A stretch of DNA of 64,000 bases, from contig NC_081409.1 of NCBI RefSeq assembly GCF_030272615.1, positions 472,992,573-473,056,572 on the forward strand. The letters run 5' to 3'. The stretch is from Cryptomeria japonica (lineage: Eukaryota; Streptophyta; Pinopsida; Cupressales; Cupressaceae). Both the position numbers and the translations under genes were made by a program. Positions 35,178 to 46,864 of this stretch are shown piece by piece. Each line of letters starts with the position of its first letter. Position 1 is the first letter of the stretch. A model generated the notes under the pieces. It saw nothing but the letters and a program-made list of their open reading frames with translations, was not told where the DNA came from and made no database searches.

Positions 35178-36672
35178 TGGTGCGGAAGCACCTCATGACT
35201 AAGATAATAAGAGTAATAAATGCTAAAGGACCCACATGAGAATGTGACCTTTCAATCTATGTAATAGGGTAGTCTTGTTTGTTTGATGTTTGATTTGTTT
35301 GTAATAAACCCCACCTTGTTACCCAATGACATGGATTTAGCAAATTGATAACCACCATGGGAATATGAGCCTAGGGGTATTTGGTTGAGTATTTTTATAG
35401 GTTTTTATGTGTTGGAGATGTCTTAGGAAGGTTTAGGACATGTTGAAGCACCTCTAGGTAAACAGATTTACCATATGTCAAAAGTTGCTCAAACTTGACA
35501 ACTTTTGGTTGCAAATAGAAACTTCCTTCCAATGATCACCTTGGTTAAAAATGTGGTCAATAACCATTGAAGATGGTATAAAGTGTCATCTCCAATCATC
35601 ATTTGGGGGAGAGAATGATGTTGTAAACTTTTGGCATCATCGAAGTAATATATTTCTAAGAATTTCCTGCAATTTTGTTATTCTACACGGTGTACCATAC
35701 TATATGATCAATTTGGAATTAGGAAACTAGTGGGATGTGTTAGAGTTGCCAATCAAATTTCATATGAATCAAGTCTGAGGTCCTAATTCACCAAGACAAG
35801 GAAGAAATCAGCAGATTTCTGGAAGTGTTCTAGATTTGACAGTTTTGTCTAGGGTTTTGCAAAGAAATGGCCTTACCTTGTTGATCCTTCATTGGTGGTT
35901 CATAGCTGTGAAGGGGATGCAAGTATGGCCAATGTATTTTAGGAATTTAAAGGCCTTTTTTAGGTTAGGACCAGTTGGAGGCGAGGGTTTGATGCATTAA
36001 GGTGGGCAACTCCATGTGGCCACTGACAAGTGTAAGCAAACAGGTCTCACATAAGAGGTTAAAGGTCTGATCATGGCCTAAGACTTAGGAATTGGTGTAT
36101 TTTAAATGGATTAATATTATTAATTGAGTTTTTTTGGTGATTTAAGGTCTCTATCTACACACTCCTTTGTAAAATAGGCCTAATTGGGCTATACCGGTAC
36201 CCTAATCAAAGTAGGCTTTGGATTCTTGTGTTCCCTACTAGTAAGAACCCTTAGGATATGTTTTGTAACTCCAAAAAGGGTATCCAAATCTAGGATTTGT
36301 TGTCTAGTATGTTGGAGAAATAAAGAGTTAAGTGTGGAAAACCGGTCTGGCAGGGCTACTAGGTTTTGTAGGCCTTGTTGTAGCAGTTACCCAAACCAGT
36401 AGAGGGAACCTAAATTCAATGATTGAAGGAGGTTTCCAAAACCTAGGGGACTTCAAATCAAACCTTATATAGCCATTTTTGGATTAGAGAAGGGACCAAA
36501 CCATTCTTGACCATAGAGACCTTGTACCGGTAGTCTTTTGTTTGGAAGAAAGGGATGTGGGACTTGTCAAACTGATATTCCCTAACCCCTAGGAGTGTTG
36601 TGTGATTTCTAGGGTCCTTGATGTGTTCTTGGATTAGGGGAACCTATTCTATACCTATACCAAGACTCTGCA
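35178..36672 (+). repeat. 3' LTR of element E
   Basis: About 1495 bp, a repeat of 28977-30479 with scattered substitutions and small indels. A short purine run AGGAGTA just before it is the PPT candidate. Confidence 0.85.
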
Positions 36673-37680
36673 TCAAAGTTGCAACAAGATGTTGATAATG
36701 AGATTGTCACAATCACCCCCATCAAAGGAAGGCAACTCTTACATGATGCTAGTGTGCTTATTATACCAAGGTGGGATATGAGTTCTACCATACTATTTAA
36801 TATTTAAAAAAAAAATAATGACAACCAAATGAAATGCTACCACAAGATTTACTAAGGTTCACAATTTCATCCAAACAAGAAGGCATTATTGCAATGGACC
36901 TTGTACCCTAGAAACAAAATGCCAACTTTGGTAGAAACTAACAACATTTTTGGACATCCTGTGGTGAAAAGAGTTAGAGAGATGGATCCAATGGAAATAG
37001 AAGATTTGAATGTAAATGTAGCTCAATTTAATAAAGTTCAAATAAAACATGTGGTCAAAGAAAGAGATGATTACAAGTCCAAGTATGAAAAATTAGAAGA
37101 GCTCAAGCTACAATGTGAAGAAATATTGAAGGCCATCACTGATAAGGGAGAATTCTCATATGATCAGGAGAAAGAACTAACTAAAGCACTTCAGGATACA
37201 AACTATTGGAGGTATGAGGCAAAAAAGCTTTGGAAAACATTAAAGAAAAGAGAGGAACACAAGAAAAAATACTACATATGACATGATGGCAGGATTGGTC
37301 ACCCATAGGTTTAATGAAATGATATTGAATGCTAATGATTATTGGAGCACATATACGAGAAATTTTAGAGAATTACATGAACATGAAAAATTGATAGATA
37401 GAGTGAAAGAGATAGTCGACAAAGTGCAAGATCCTAAATATTCAAGGCTACCCAAGGACATTAGAAGGTTATGGTCTAAACATATGGAATACAAGGAGGA
37501 GCTGGAAGATGATATGAGTCGACTAGATAAAAAAGACATAGAAACCCTCCCTTCCTTTCTAAACAACGAAGATGGTACACCAATGCCAGGAGAATAATGG
37601 AAGGAATTACTATCACAAGAGCTCCCACAAGCACTAGATGAGATCAACGATGAAGACCATATTCTTGACACTATGAATAT
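36673..37680 (+). pseudogene. Coiled-coil ORF, probable 3' part of the F1 downstream ORF
   Basis: Two open blocks, 36889-37281 and 37283-37597, in different frames. The first is a Lys/Glu coiled coil (VKERDDYKSKYEKLEELKLQ). The second has RLPKDIRRLWSKHMEYKEEL and an acidic end. The reading continues nearly to the polypurine tract at 37700. Because the tract and LTR follow directly, I infer this is the C-terminal part of the F1 ORF cut off by element E. The joint itself was not verified. Confidence 0.45.
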
Positions 37681-37699
37681 TATCTTAGATAGGCTCTAT

Positions 37700-37710
37700 A
37701 GGAAAGAGTA
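37700..37710 (+). other. Polypurine tract in front of the shared LTR
   Basis: AGGAAAGAGTA immediately precedes TGTTATGAC at 37711. It indicates that the LTR is the 3' LTR of whatever lies to the left (F1). Confidence 0.55.
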
Positions 37711-38680
37711 TGTTATGACAATTTTTTTCTCAAACATTACTACTTAGAAAGAGCAGTAGTATATAGATCATCTAGGGGTAGTTAATTTGATTTTGTTAAA
37801 TCGTTAAAAGGTCTTGCTTGGTTAGTTACACTATGTAACTAATTTGTGTTTTATTTTACAAAAAAGACATGATGTTTTGAATTAGTCTGATATTTCCTTA
37901 TAAAAGGAAGATCATTTGTTTTATTAAAAGGATATAGAAAAATATACTAATGCACCTCTATAAGTAATACAATCAGCTAGCTTTCATATCTAATTTGTGT
38001 AAAGATTATGGTGGATGTCTATTAGAGTTCAATCTGTTATTTTGATTCAAGTAATCAAAGGTTGTTTAAGTACTTTCCTATGCATAGTGGTTGTTTTATT
38101 GTTTTCATTTTGCTAAATCAAGGATTTTGTGGATTGATCAAGGAAGATTTATATTCTTGGATGATTATTGTGTTTGCTTCTTTCAAGGAAATATTAAATG
38201 CATGAATAGCAGTTATCATAATAAAATTAACCATCAAGTATAAGGAAATAAGCAATTGATAGTTTCACACCAGGCGTGAAATTAAAAATTGTCTAACAAG
38301 GAGAATATAAGGAAAGAAATTCACTTGACTCTAAGCCCAATTGGTTAAAAAGGCACTGATAAAAAATTTAACATTCAATAACCTAGAAAGTCTATTTATT
38401 TTACTTTATTTACAAGTAGGAGATAGGAGTAGGGTTAGAAGTTAAATCAATTTTGCCCAGAAGTTTATGCCATTATGAGATAAAGATAGAAGATAGATTA
38501 AAGGAAGGTTAAATCTGCTTAATCAGAAGGTATACCCACCTTGTTCTAGAAGAACCAAAAGAGAAGGGGATTAAAACCAAATTGGTTATTCCAATATTTT
38601 TCCAAAGTTGATTTCCTAACTTAATCATAGAGCTTGGCATCCTCTTAGAGTTGTGCAACCTGTAATTTTGAGCTCCAACA
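37711..38680 (+). repeat. LTR of family F, apparently shared by F1 (3') and F (5')
   Basis: 970 bp, from TGTTATGAC to CTCCAACA. TATAAAAGG at 37899-37907 is a good core promoter. A PPT lies on its left and a PBS on its right, so it can serve as 3' LTR of F1 and 5' LTR of F. I could not compare it with a second LTR because F runs out of the window. Confidence 0.6.
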
Positions 38681-38700
38681 AATTGGCAACTCTGCTGGGT
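38681..38700 (+). other. Primer-binding site of element F
   Basis: AATTGGCAACTCTGCTGGG directly follows the LTR. It resembles the TGGCGACTCTGCTGGGG start I recall for Ogre/Tat-type elements (tRNA-Arg type). The family assignment is from memory. Confidence 0.65.
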
Positions 38701-39266
38701 AATATAAAAGCTTATATCTCAAATAAAAACCATCAAGTAAATCTTCTATGGAAAATGAATAATTCCTTGAAAGAGGTGGCGACTTTGATTATATTTAATA
38801 TAAATTTTAGACATACACAACTTTGAATGTGGGTTTGAAGATCATTTCATAAGGGCCATTCAATAGATCATATAGAATTGAAACCTGAACTAAATAATAG
38901 AAAGGAGTAGGATCAAAGTCAACAACAAATAAACCAATCTAAGATGGAACCTCACAAAGATAAAAATGGACATCACTTCAGTCAATACACAAACCCACTC
39001 TCTGATGAGAATAACTTCCAAATAGAAGCAGAAAAGGATAATCAAAACCACTATAAAGAAATGATACTAAATCAATCATAGGGGAATATGAAACATCAAT
39101 ATCAAAAATGAGAAAACAGTAGACCAAGATTATTTAGACCTCCTTTGATATTTTCAACATTTAGAAGAACCGGCAATGAATCATCCTCATCAAGTAGCCA
39201 GGTGCAAGGATCTTCAGATCAAGATTTATAAGATGAGATATTTAGGCTTGTAAGGAAAAAAGAAGG

Positions 39267-40640
39267 TTGATTCTGATACACAAGAGAGATATGATAGCCC
39301 AGGAAGTGGCTCAATTTTCAACACAACAAGTACCCCATGTGTCTACTCAATTGCATCAAACTATTCCCAAGACTAGTAATTTCTTATATTCATCAATGGC
39401 TACCTCAACAAAAAATAACTCATTATATACTCAATACACTATGCCAATGACTTCTGCTCATGTTAGCAACTCTGTTCATTCAACTACAATGTCTATACTC
39501 CTTGGAACTAATGTAGCTGTGAGTCAGGGAGGGATGGGTTATAATTCCTATAGGCCTAGATATTACAATCCACCTTATAATGTTTCTAGAAACTATCAAA
39601 ATTATCAGAATAACACAAACTACCAAGTACCACCGTAATATCAATACCAATACAGAGGTCAATATTAGTATCAAAAAAATGCATTCACCAGGGGTCCCAT
39701 GAATGTAGATAGGTATACACAAATGGACTTCACAAGAATCTTTGGATATTCGAACCCTATTAGTGATGAACTTAGGAAGGCTGCAATACCCAAGTTCTCA
39801 AGAAGTGGGGAAATATCAGGAGAAGATCACATAAGAATATTTCAAAACACTTTAGATGATTTTGATGTGCAAGATAAAGATGTATTTATGAGGTTATTCA
39901 TGCAGTCCCTTATTGAGGATGCCAAAGATTGGTAAAAAATCTGGCCAAATTCATTAATTCACAATTGGGATGAATTCAAGAAACTTTTCATTGAATAATA
40001 TGGGAGTCATATAGATCCAAAGTTTTCCCTACATGAAATTACAAATATCCAAAAGGGCTACAATGAATCACTATCCAGTTTCAATATGAGGTTTACAAAA
40101 CTATTAAATAAATTACCCTCTCATCTAAAGCCCAATGAGCCAATCATTTACATTGATTCTTTTGAACCCAATATAGGGTATGAACTAAGAACAATGAATC
40201 CTCCTAATGTTGTTTAAGCCTTCAAAGTTGCAATCATTACTAAAAGAAATAGAAAAGTGTCTAGAAAAATGAGCAGAAGAGATGATGCTAGATTATACAA
40301 TCCAAAAGTACAAAATAAGTAGGCCAAGGATGAAGATAAAATGGATAAGATAATAAGTGCTTTGGAGGACCTTACTCACAAAGTCACAAGAAATGATAGA
40401 CCCTAGTTCTAGAGGAATGATAAGCTAATATTACATGATGTTCTATACAAAACCAACTAGAAGGATGGTAGACCTATTGATGAAAAGAAGGAGACTCTTG
40501 ATCCATTGAAGAAGCAAAACAACCATTTTGTTGAGGAAGCTCCATGGTGTATGGCCTGCAATCTACCACACTCCCTAATACAATGTATTATAGCTCAAAA
40601 AATTAGTATGATGAAGAAGGGTACCATGAAAATGAAGAGT
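39267..40640 (+). pseudogene. Gag of element F
   Basis: A Gln/Ser/Tyr-rich N-terminus (39267-39638) precedes the Gag core: ELRKAAIPKFSRSGEI, then IRIFQNTLDDFDVQD and MRLFMQSLIEDAKDW, interrupted by TAA at 39935 and others. A short zinc-knuckle-like WCMACNLPHSLIQC lies near 40550. Stops are frequent. 40640-41330 before the protease shows no recognisable domain. Confidence 0.75.
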
Positions 40641-41339
40641 ATGATGACAACCAAACTATAAATATGTTGTATGCAATAGGAGAATATGAGTCATCTAATG
40701 GTGGTGGATGTGAATATGATGTTTCTTACCAAAGACAAAATAAGCAATGGCATCAACAAGAGGCATTTTCAAATAGTGATGATAACACTAACATAAAATA
40801 TTAGGGATGAAATGATGTGGTATCATTAAGGAGACCCTCAAAGAAGAGATTAAATACTTCACTATTGTTGTCATAGAGTAGGATAAAAACAATTACAACC
40901 TAAGGAATAGAACGATCAATCAAGATCAAGGCAAGCTAGCTAGTATGTTCATAAAATAAAAGAATCCAAAAAATGTTGACGGGAAGGAGTTTAAAAACAA
41001 AGGGATACCAAAAGTAGCAGTTACAAAGTAGAACCCAAGTGCACTAAAAAACCAAGAGCCTTAAGAGAAAGATGCTCCATAGGTAGAAACCCCTAAATAA
41101 AAAATACCACTTACAACTCGATTTGACATCACAAATGTATTATCATAGATGAAGATATTGGTACCTTTGCTTGAAATGATGAAGATCCCAGAATATAAAA
41201 GTAGTGCCATGACATTGATTTTTGAAGTTCCTTCTTTTGTGAGTGGAACCAAGCTTGGAAAGAAGAATAAATCAATATATTCATAAAATAAACAAACTCC
41301 TAAAATATATTTAGGAACCACTCTTCTTAATTATCCATC

Positions 41340-41760
41340 CCAAGTTTACACTTTCTATTTGACATTGTTGATAAATAATAAGATAATGAGAAATTACATG
41401 ATTGACTTAGGAGTGGCAATAAATGTGATGCCTTTGGGAGTCATGAAAGAGCTTGGGTTAGAGGTTGATGATCACTATGGCACTTTCCATGCTATCGACA
41501 ATCGGTCAATCCCTGTTGTAGGAGTCTTATAAGATGTGGAAATAAAAATAGCATCACATCTAGAAGCCACCTATAAAATAGATATCACAATCATTGATGT
41601 ACCCCCTAGCTATGGAATGTTGCTCTCAAGATAATGGACAAGACTAGTAGGAGGAAGTATCTTGTTAGACCTATCATATGCCACATAACCAGTAAATGGA
41701 AAAGAAGTATGGGTTGAAAGGCAACCTGGGTCACCTCACATTATTGAATTTCCAAATATT
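41340..41760 (+). pseudogene. Protease of element F
   Basis: NYMIDLGVAINVMPLGVM carries the active-site Asp in a DLG context. YGMLLSR and GGSILLDLSYAT follow as family landmarks. TAA/TAG stops break the frame (for example at 41530 and 41633). Confidence 0.7.
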
Positions 41761-41879
41761 GACCCTATGGTGAACTTGTGTGACACAAAGGTGGGCAATT
41801 TCATTGTGCAGATCACAAAACAAGAATTGCAGAATAGTGATCCAATTATGAGTCACACTTAGAAACATCTTGGGGATAT

Positions 41880-42200
41880 TTGGCAAATTTTATTTTATGG
41901 GGCATGTAGTAAGGAAGGTAATGGAGATGGAGTAATTTTTGTCTCCCCAAAGGAAAAAAATATTCAGGTTTCTTTTCTATTATCTTTTGAATGCACCAAT
42001 AATATTGTAGAATATGATGCCCTTCTGATTGGACTAAACTTAGCTATCAAACATGGGATCAGGTTGCTCAATGTGTTTGGAGATTCTAAAATGACTATCT
42101 CACAAGTAAGATCTAAGTACTCATGAAAAAATAAGAGGCTCAAGCAATATAGGAATGCAGTGTGGGATTGTTTGTCCAAATGTTTGATGCTTTCTCTATA
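41880..42200 (+). pseudogene. RNase H domain located before RT (element F)
   Basis: FYGACSKEGNGDGVIFVSP, NNIVEYDALLIGLNLAI and LNVFGDSKMTISQ are the three blocks of the plant-type RNase H that in element C follows the gypsy RNase H. The first catalytic Asp is Tyr here. The Glu and the second Asp remain. A TGA follows at about 42123. It lies upstream of RT (42471 on). Confidence 0.75.
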
Positions 42201-42470
42201 ATTTGGGTAGATAGATCTAAGAATATGACAATAAATTTTCTGGATAATATAGCATTGAAACATGATGATGTTACTATGGCCAATATCTTAGAGGTTGAAC
42301 TAAAAGAGAGGTCATCCATCCTGATAATATATATGATTGGCAAGTATTTGAAGATGATGATGATCTGGTAAAATTCTTCCAGTGCATTGATCAATATGAA
42401 GCCCAAGAAGTAGAATTCAATTCTTCTATTTGAGAACATTTATGGAAAGGATATTATCTTTTAAAATGAA

Positions 42471-43920
42471 GTGGTGCAGTTAAAAAAAAATAAAATCCCT
42501 AGGGGATTGGTTTCCTTGGAAAGAGTTTTTGATGGAAATGATGCCCCAACTAAAACTATGACATTAGAAAAGGATAATCTGGAAGAAATAAATCTAGGAT
42601 CTAAACACTCTCCAATAAAGGTATACATTGGGAAAATGATATCACCCAAAGTTAGAAATATGTTGATAGCCTTATTGAGAAAATACAGACATGTGTTTTC
42701 ATGGTCTTATGATGATGTAAAATCTTATAGGGAAGACATTTTTCAGCATGAAATCCCACTTAAACTTGATGCCAAACCATTCAGGAAAAAGAAAAGGCCT
42801 ATAAACCCAACCTTAGCACCAAAGATGCAGGAAGAATTCATAAAGTTAAGAGATGGGGGCATAATAAAACCTATTAGACATTCCTCTTGGGTCTCAAACT
42901 TAGTACCAGTAAGAAAGAAAAATGGAGACATAAGACTTTGTGTGGAATTAAAAAATTTAAATATTGCATCTCTCAAAGACAAGCCTACTGACAAATATGG
43001 ATGCCCTACTACAAAGAGTCACAAGCTGTGAATTCTTCTTCATGGTGGATGGCTTTTTAGGTTATAATCAGGTTAAGGTCAAGGAATCAGAACAATTTAA
43101 AAATACCTTTACAACTCCATGGGGTACTTATATCTATGTCAGGATGCCATTTGGATTAACAAATGCAAGAGCAACTTTTTAGTGGGCCATGAATGTGGCA
43201 TTTGCAGACCTGATTAATGCAATCATGGTGGTATACCAAGATGATCTAATAGCCTATTCAAAGAAGGAAGAATACCATTGTTTACAACTTGATAAAATCT
43301 TTCTTAGAGCATTGGAGTATGGAATATCTATCAATCCTAAAAAATGCCAATTTGCAGCCATTGAAGGTAAACTTTTAGGACACAGTGTCCAAGGAGGGAG
43401 TAAGAATAGATCCTGATCGAGTAGCAGCCATTGATAAAATTCCTATTCCTAAGATAGTAAAGACCATTCAGTCATTTTTTGGGAAAACCAACTTTTTTAG
43501 GAGGAAAATCAACATTTGTAGATATAAAAAGGGCCATTAAAGAAGCTCCTGTCTTAAAATCTTCTGATTTTGGTAAGCCATTTTAGATATTTTCTTTTGT
43601 TTCTTTCCATATAGTAGTTATTCTTATGTCGTAGAATAATGATGAAGAACTTGAATATCCTATAGCCTTCTTCAGTAAATCCCTTAAGTTGTTGAGTGAA
43701 GTACGATATTAATGAGAAGCAAGCATATGCTCTTGTTAAAGTTGTGAAAAAATTTAGGCCATATTTAGTTGGTGCAGAAGTAATATCTTATGTCCCAAAT
43801 ACAATAGTAAAAGACATTTTTAGACAAACAAAAGTAACTTGAAGGAGATGTAGGTGGATAAATCAAATCCAGAAATTCAACATAGATATCCAAATCACTA
43901 AATTGGTCAAGGGGTAAGGA
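42471..43920 (+). pseudogene. Reverse transcriptase and gypsy RNase H of element F
   Basis: LVPVRKKNGDIRLCVELKNL, a frameshift near 42985, FFFMVDGFLGYNQVKVKESE, RMPFGLTNARATF and VVYQDDLIAYSKKE (YQDD at the active site). The RNase H remnant has YPIAFFSKSL and KQAYALVKVVKKFRPYLV, with several TAG/TAA stops and a frame change near 43410. The start of RT is around 42471. Confidence 0.8.
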
Positions 43921-43932
43921 CTGGATAAACTA

Positions 43933-44906
43933 ATGACAAAATTGAATCTAGAAGTAGTGCAAGTAAAAAATGTGGAGCTGAAAGATACAACTTTAAGAAT
44001 TGAGAGAACACCATGGTACACTAACATAGTACACTATTTGAAGCATATGGCATGTCAAGAAGGAATGAATAAAAATCAGAAAAGGACACTAAAACTACAA
44101 ACTTCAAGATATGTGATACTTGAAGGAGATTTGTATTGGAAAAATAGGTATGGGCTATTATTACTATGTTTGGATGAATGTCAGTCCAAGAGGATTTTGG
44201 AGGAGATGCATTCTGGTGTTTGTGGAGGACATTTCTCTACAAAGACCACAACTCACAACATAGTTAGATCTAGGTATCATTGGCCTAGTGTTTTCAATGA
44301 TGCATATAGCTAATGTGAGGAAATGTGAACCTTGTCAGAAGTTCTTAGGAAAGCTAAAATACCAAGGAGCATTTCCCCTGAGACTAGTGCACACTGAAGT
44401 ACCTTTCAGCCAATGGGGAATAAACTTCATAGGATAAATCTCGAAGAAGTCAAGTGGAGGAAACCGATGGATCTTGGTTGCCATTGATTATTTCACTAAG
44501 TGGGTTGAAGAAATCCCCACCAAACAAGACACAAGAAGGTGGTAATAAAATTTATGGAGGATCATATAATAACCAGATTTGGAGTGCCTGCCAGAATCAC
44601 TGTGGACAATGGAATGTGTTTTCATTCACATGAGTTCACTTCATTCTATGGTAGCTATGGTATAAACATTTTTTATTCATCACCATATCATCCCCAAGAA
44701 AATAGACAGGCTAAATCTAGCAATAAAAACATCATGAAGGTAATTAAGAAAATATTAGGATAAAATAAAAGATCTTGGGATTCAAAAATCTGACTTGCAC
44801 TATGGGCGGATAGGATCCCAATCAAAAGTCTAAAGGAAACTCTCCATTTGAATTAGTTTATAGAACACAATAAAGTATGCCCATGCAAAATATTTTGTCT
44901 ATACAT
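43933..44906 (+). pseudogene. Integrase of element F, N-terminal and core part
   Basis: The zinc finger has HSGVCGGHFSTKTT (HxxxH type) and, after a frameshift at 44312, CEPCQKF. The core has NRWILVAIDYFTKWVEEIPT, VDNGMCFHSHEF (second Asp) and HPQENRQAKSSNKN, where Lys (AAA 44713-44715) replaces the catalytic Glu. Element G interrupts it at TACAT (44902-44906). The C-terminal part resumes at 52652. Confidence 0.85.
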
Positions 44907-46419
44907 TGATAGTTCTGATATTTAATATAAGTATAGATCCAATAGCCAACAAGATGAGAGGGGGGGGGGTGAATCATAAAAACTTAATCATCCATAAAAA
45001 CATCAGATTCAACCTCGGTAACATATATATCAGTCATATAACCAAAAACTGTCAAACATGCAAACTCAAAAGCATATGAACAATATAAACCTCATAACAC
45101 CAGATTTAATGTGGAAACCCAAATAGGGAAAAACCACTATGGGATTTCAGACCCACTAAGAAATATACTCTTCTAGAGTATGCTCGGTTAAAAGAAAATC
45201 CTATTAAAGATTACAAACACATTGCTAGATGTGACCCGGTTAAGGGATTTCCCTCAGATCTGTTAGGATCTTCACTTTGTTAGAAGTGACCTTGTCAAAG
45301 GATTTCAAACACTCAATAAGAATGTCACCTTGCTAGAGGATTTACATATAAGACGGTTAAGTCCACTTAGTTAAGATATTTTTTGTCACTTTCATAAAAT
45401 AACAGTAATAAAAATCTATCTACAACTTCACATCTAAAATGTTAAAGCAGATTCCTATTTGTTCAATACAATCTAGACATAGAACTTATCTTGTCCCTCT
45501 ACTGGGCATCTATACTCTGTTATTCTAACAGGTCTTCAAGCTTCTGTGCTTGGTAATCACTATGTAGCATCCCTATGCATACACTTGCCTACATACATTG
45601 TTTATCAACATTTTCCTATTTATAAACAATCTTCTAACCGCTTAATCTTATTGATCACATTTCCCATGATCAATCATAGCCATTAGATCTTCAATCTTGT
45701 CCAGGTTCAATGTATTCTTTGATCTGAAAATGTTTTACCCCACCTTGGAACTTGCATATTTACCTTGGAACTTGTGTTAGGGTATTGCGGTTCAATCTGA
45801 GTTGTAGATCTTCCTGCCGGTCTTTCTTTACCATAGATTCTTTAACAATCTTCATACACGATTTACCAATCATTTACTTTGCTCTAGCTCATCAACTTCC
45901 TTCATTCAATATCATATGTAAACATTTAATGCATTATGTTATAGCTCGGTTGTAACTCGGTGAATACTAAACTTCACTCGGTAGACATTCTACCTTCATT
46001 AACCGATAGCGATAACCTTAGGGTTTACCGACTAGGTTCTTTGCCTGGTAACATAGTATAGTATTAACCTTTACATTTTACAACATATGTATGATGTTAA
46101 AACAATATAAAACATCATGATCTCATCATTGTCTCACTCGGTAGTAGTTGCCCATTGAATAACTTATCCCCTTATTCATCATATTCTTTCCTGTGTCTTT
46201 TACCGACTTCTTTATAATCTTCATATCATACTTCTCAAGATATGGCAACATCATACTGAATTAGAAAATCAATTTCTTGACATCAATGACAAAATAATAA
46301 TATCAAGATAGTAATCCATCTTTAATCAATTATGTCCATAATCATCAACAACCTTCTCAATATCCTTATTGAAATGTCAACAATCTTTCATTGTCTGTTA
46401 TAATGTAATATTGCCAACA
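44907..46419 (-). repeat. 3' LTR of element G
   Basis: 1513 bp, a repeat of 51114-52646. It contains a run of G/C before its 3' end (plus-strand GGGGGGGG near 44960). A TATTTATAAAC (45618-45630) is the TATA equivalent of that in the 5' LTR. Confidence 0.93.
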
Positions 46420-46431
46420 ATCTCTCCCTTT
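46420..46431 (-). other. Polypurine tract of element G
   Basis: On the minus strand AAAGGGAGAGAT abuts the 3' LTR. A second, related purine tract lies near 46618. Confidence 0.8.
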
Positions 46432-46864
46432 GGCATTGATGGCAAAACCTATTGATTTGACCTTTAAAAGATTCAGATTGTTGTGATTCTGAAATGCTTG
46501 AAATGCTCTCCCACATACATTAGACTTCTCTTCAGTCTTTATTTCAATATGTAGTCTTCTCTAAGTCTTCTCCCATATTTGGTAGGTCTTCTCGTCTTCT
46601 CCCCCTTGGTAGGTCTTCTCCCCCTTTGACAACAATGCCAGAAAAGAAAATAACTAAAACATAATTTCTTTAAGAAGTTATTTCCTGCTGTTGTGTATCA
46701 ACTGAGTCTTGGTCAGAGCATTTGTCTTCAATTCCTGTTCCCTGTATAATTCTCTATATTATTCCAGTACACTTTTAGAAAACATTCTAAAGTGTATAAC
46801 TCCAACATCAACTCCCAAAAGATTTTCAATAGAGTCATTGGATTGATGCTTTCATCGAACTCGG
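46432..46864 (-). other. 3' untranslated part of element G
   Basis: Between the end of RNase H and the PPT. It contains purine-rich repeats of GAGAAGACCTACC (minus strand, 46570-46625). No ORF. Confidence 0.5.

Larger units (their letters stand above)
28977..36672 (+). mobile_element. Element E: Ty3/gypsy chromovirus, 7.7 kb
   Basis: LTRs lie at 28977-30479 and 35178-36672. The internal order is PBS, gag, protease, RT, RNase H, integrase and chromodomain, the chromovirus layout. Both LTRs start TGGTGC and end in CA (CTCTACA and CTCTGCA). No matching 5-bp target duplication was found at the flanks (AATTT and TCAAA), so a flank mutation or recombination must be allowed for. It splits the downstream ORF of F1. 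The coding region has many TAG/TAA stops and one or more frameshifts, and is dead. Confidence 0.85.

Noticed and set aside
28977-36672. 5-bp target duplication for element E
   Set aside because: Flanks AATTT and TCAAA do not match, so none is reported.
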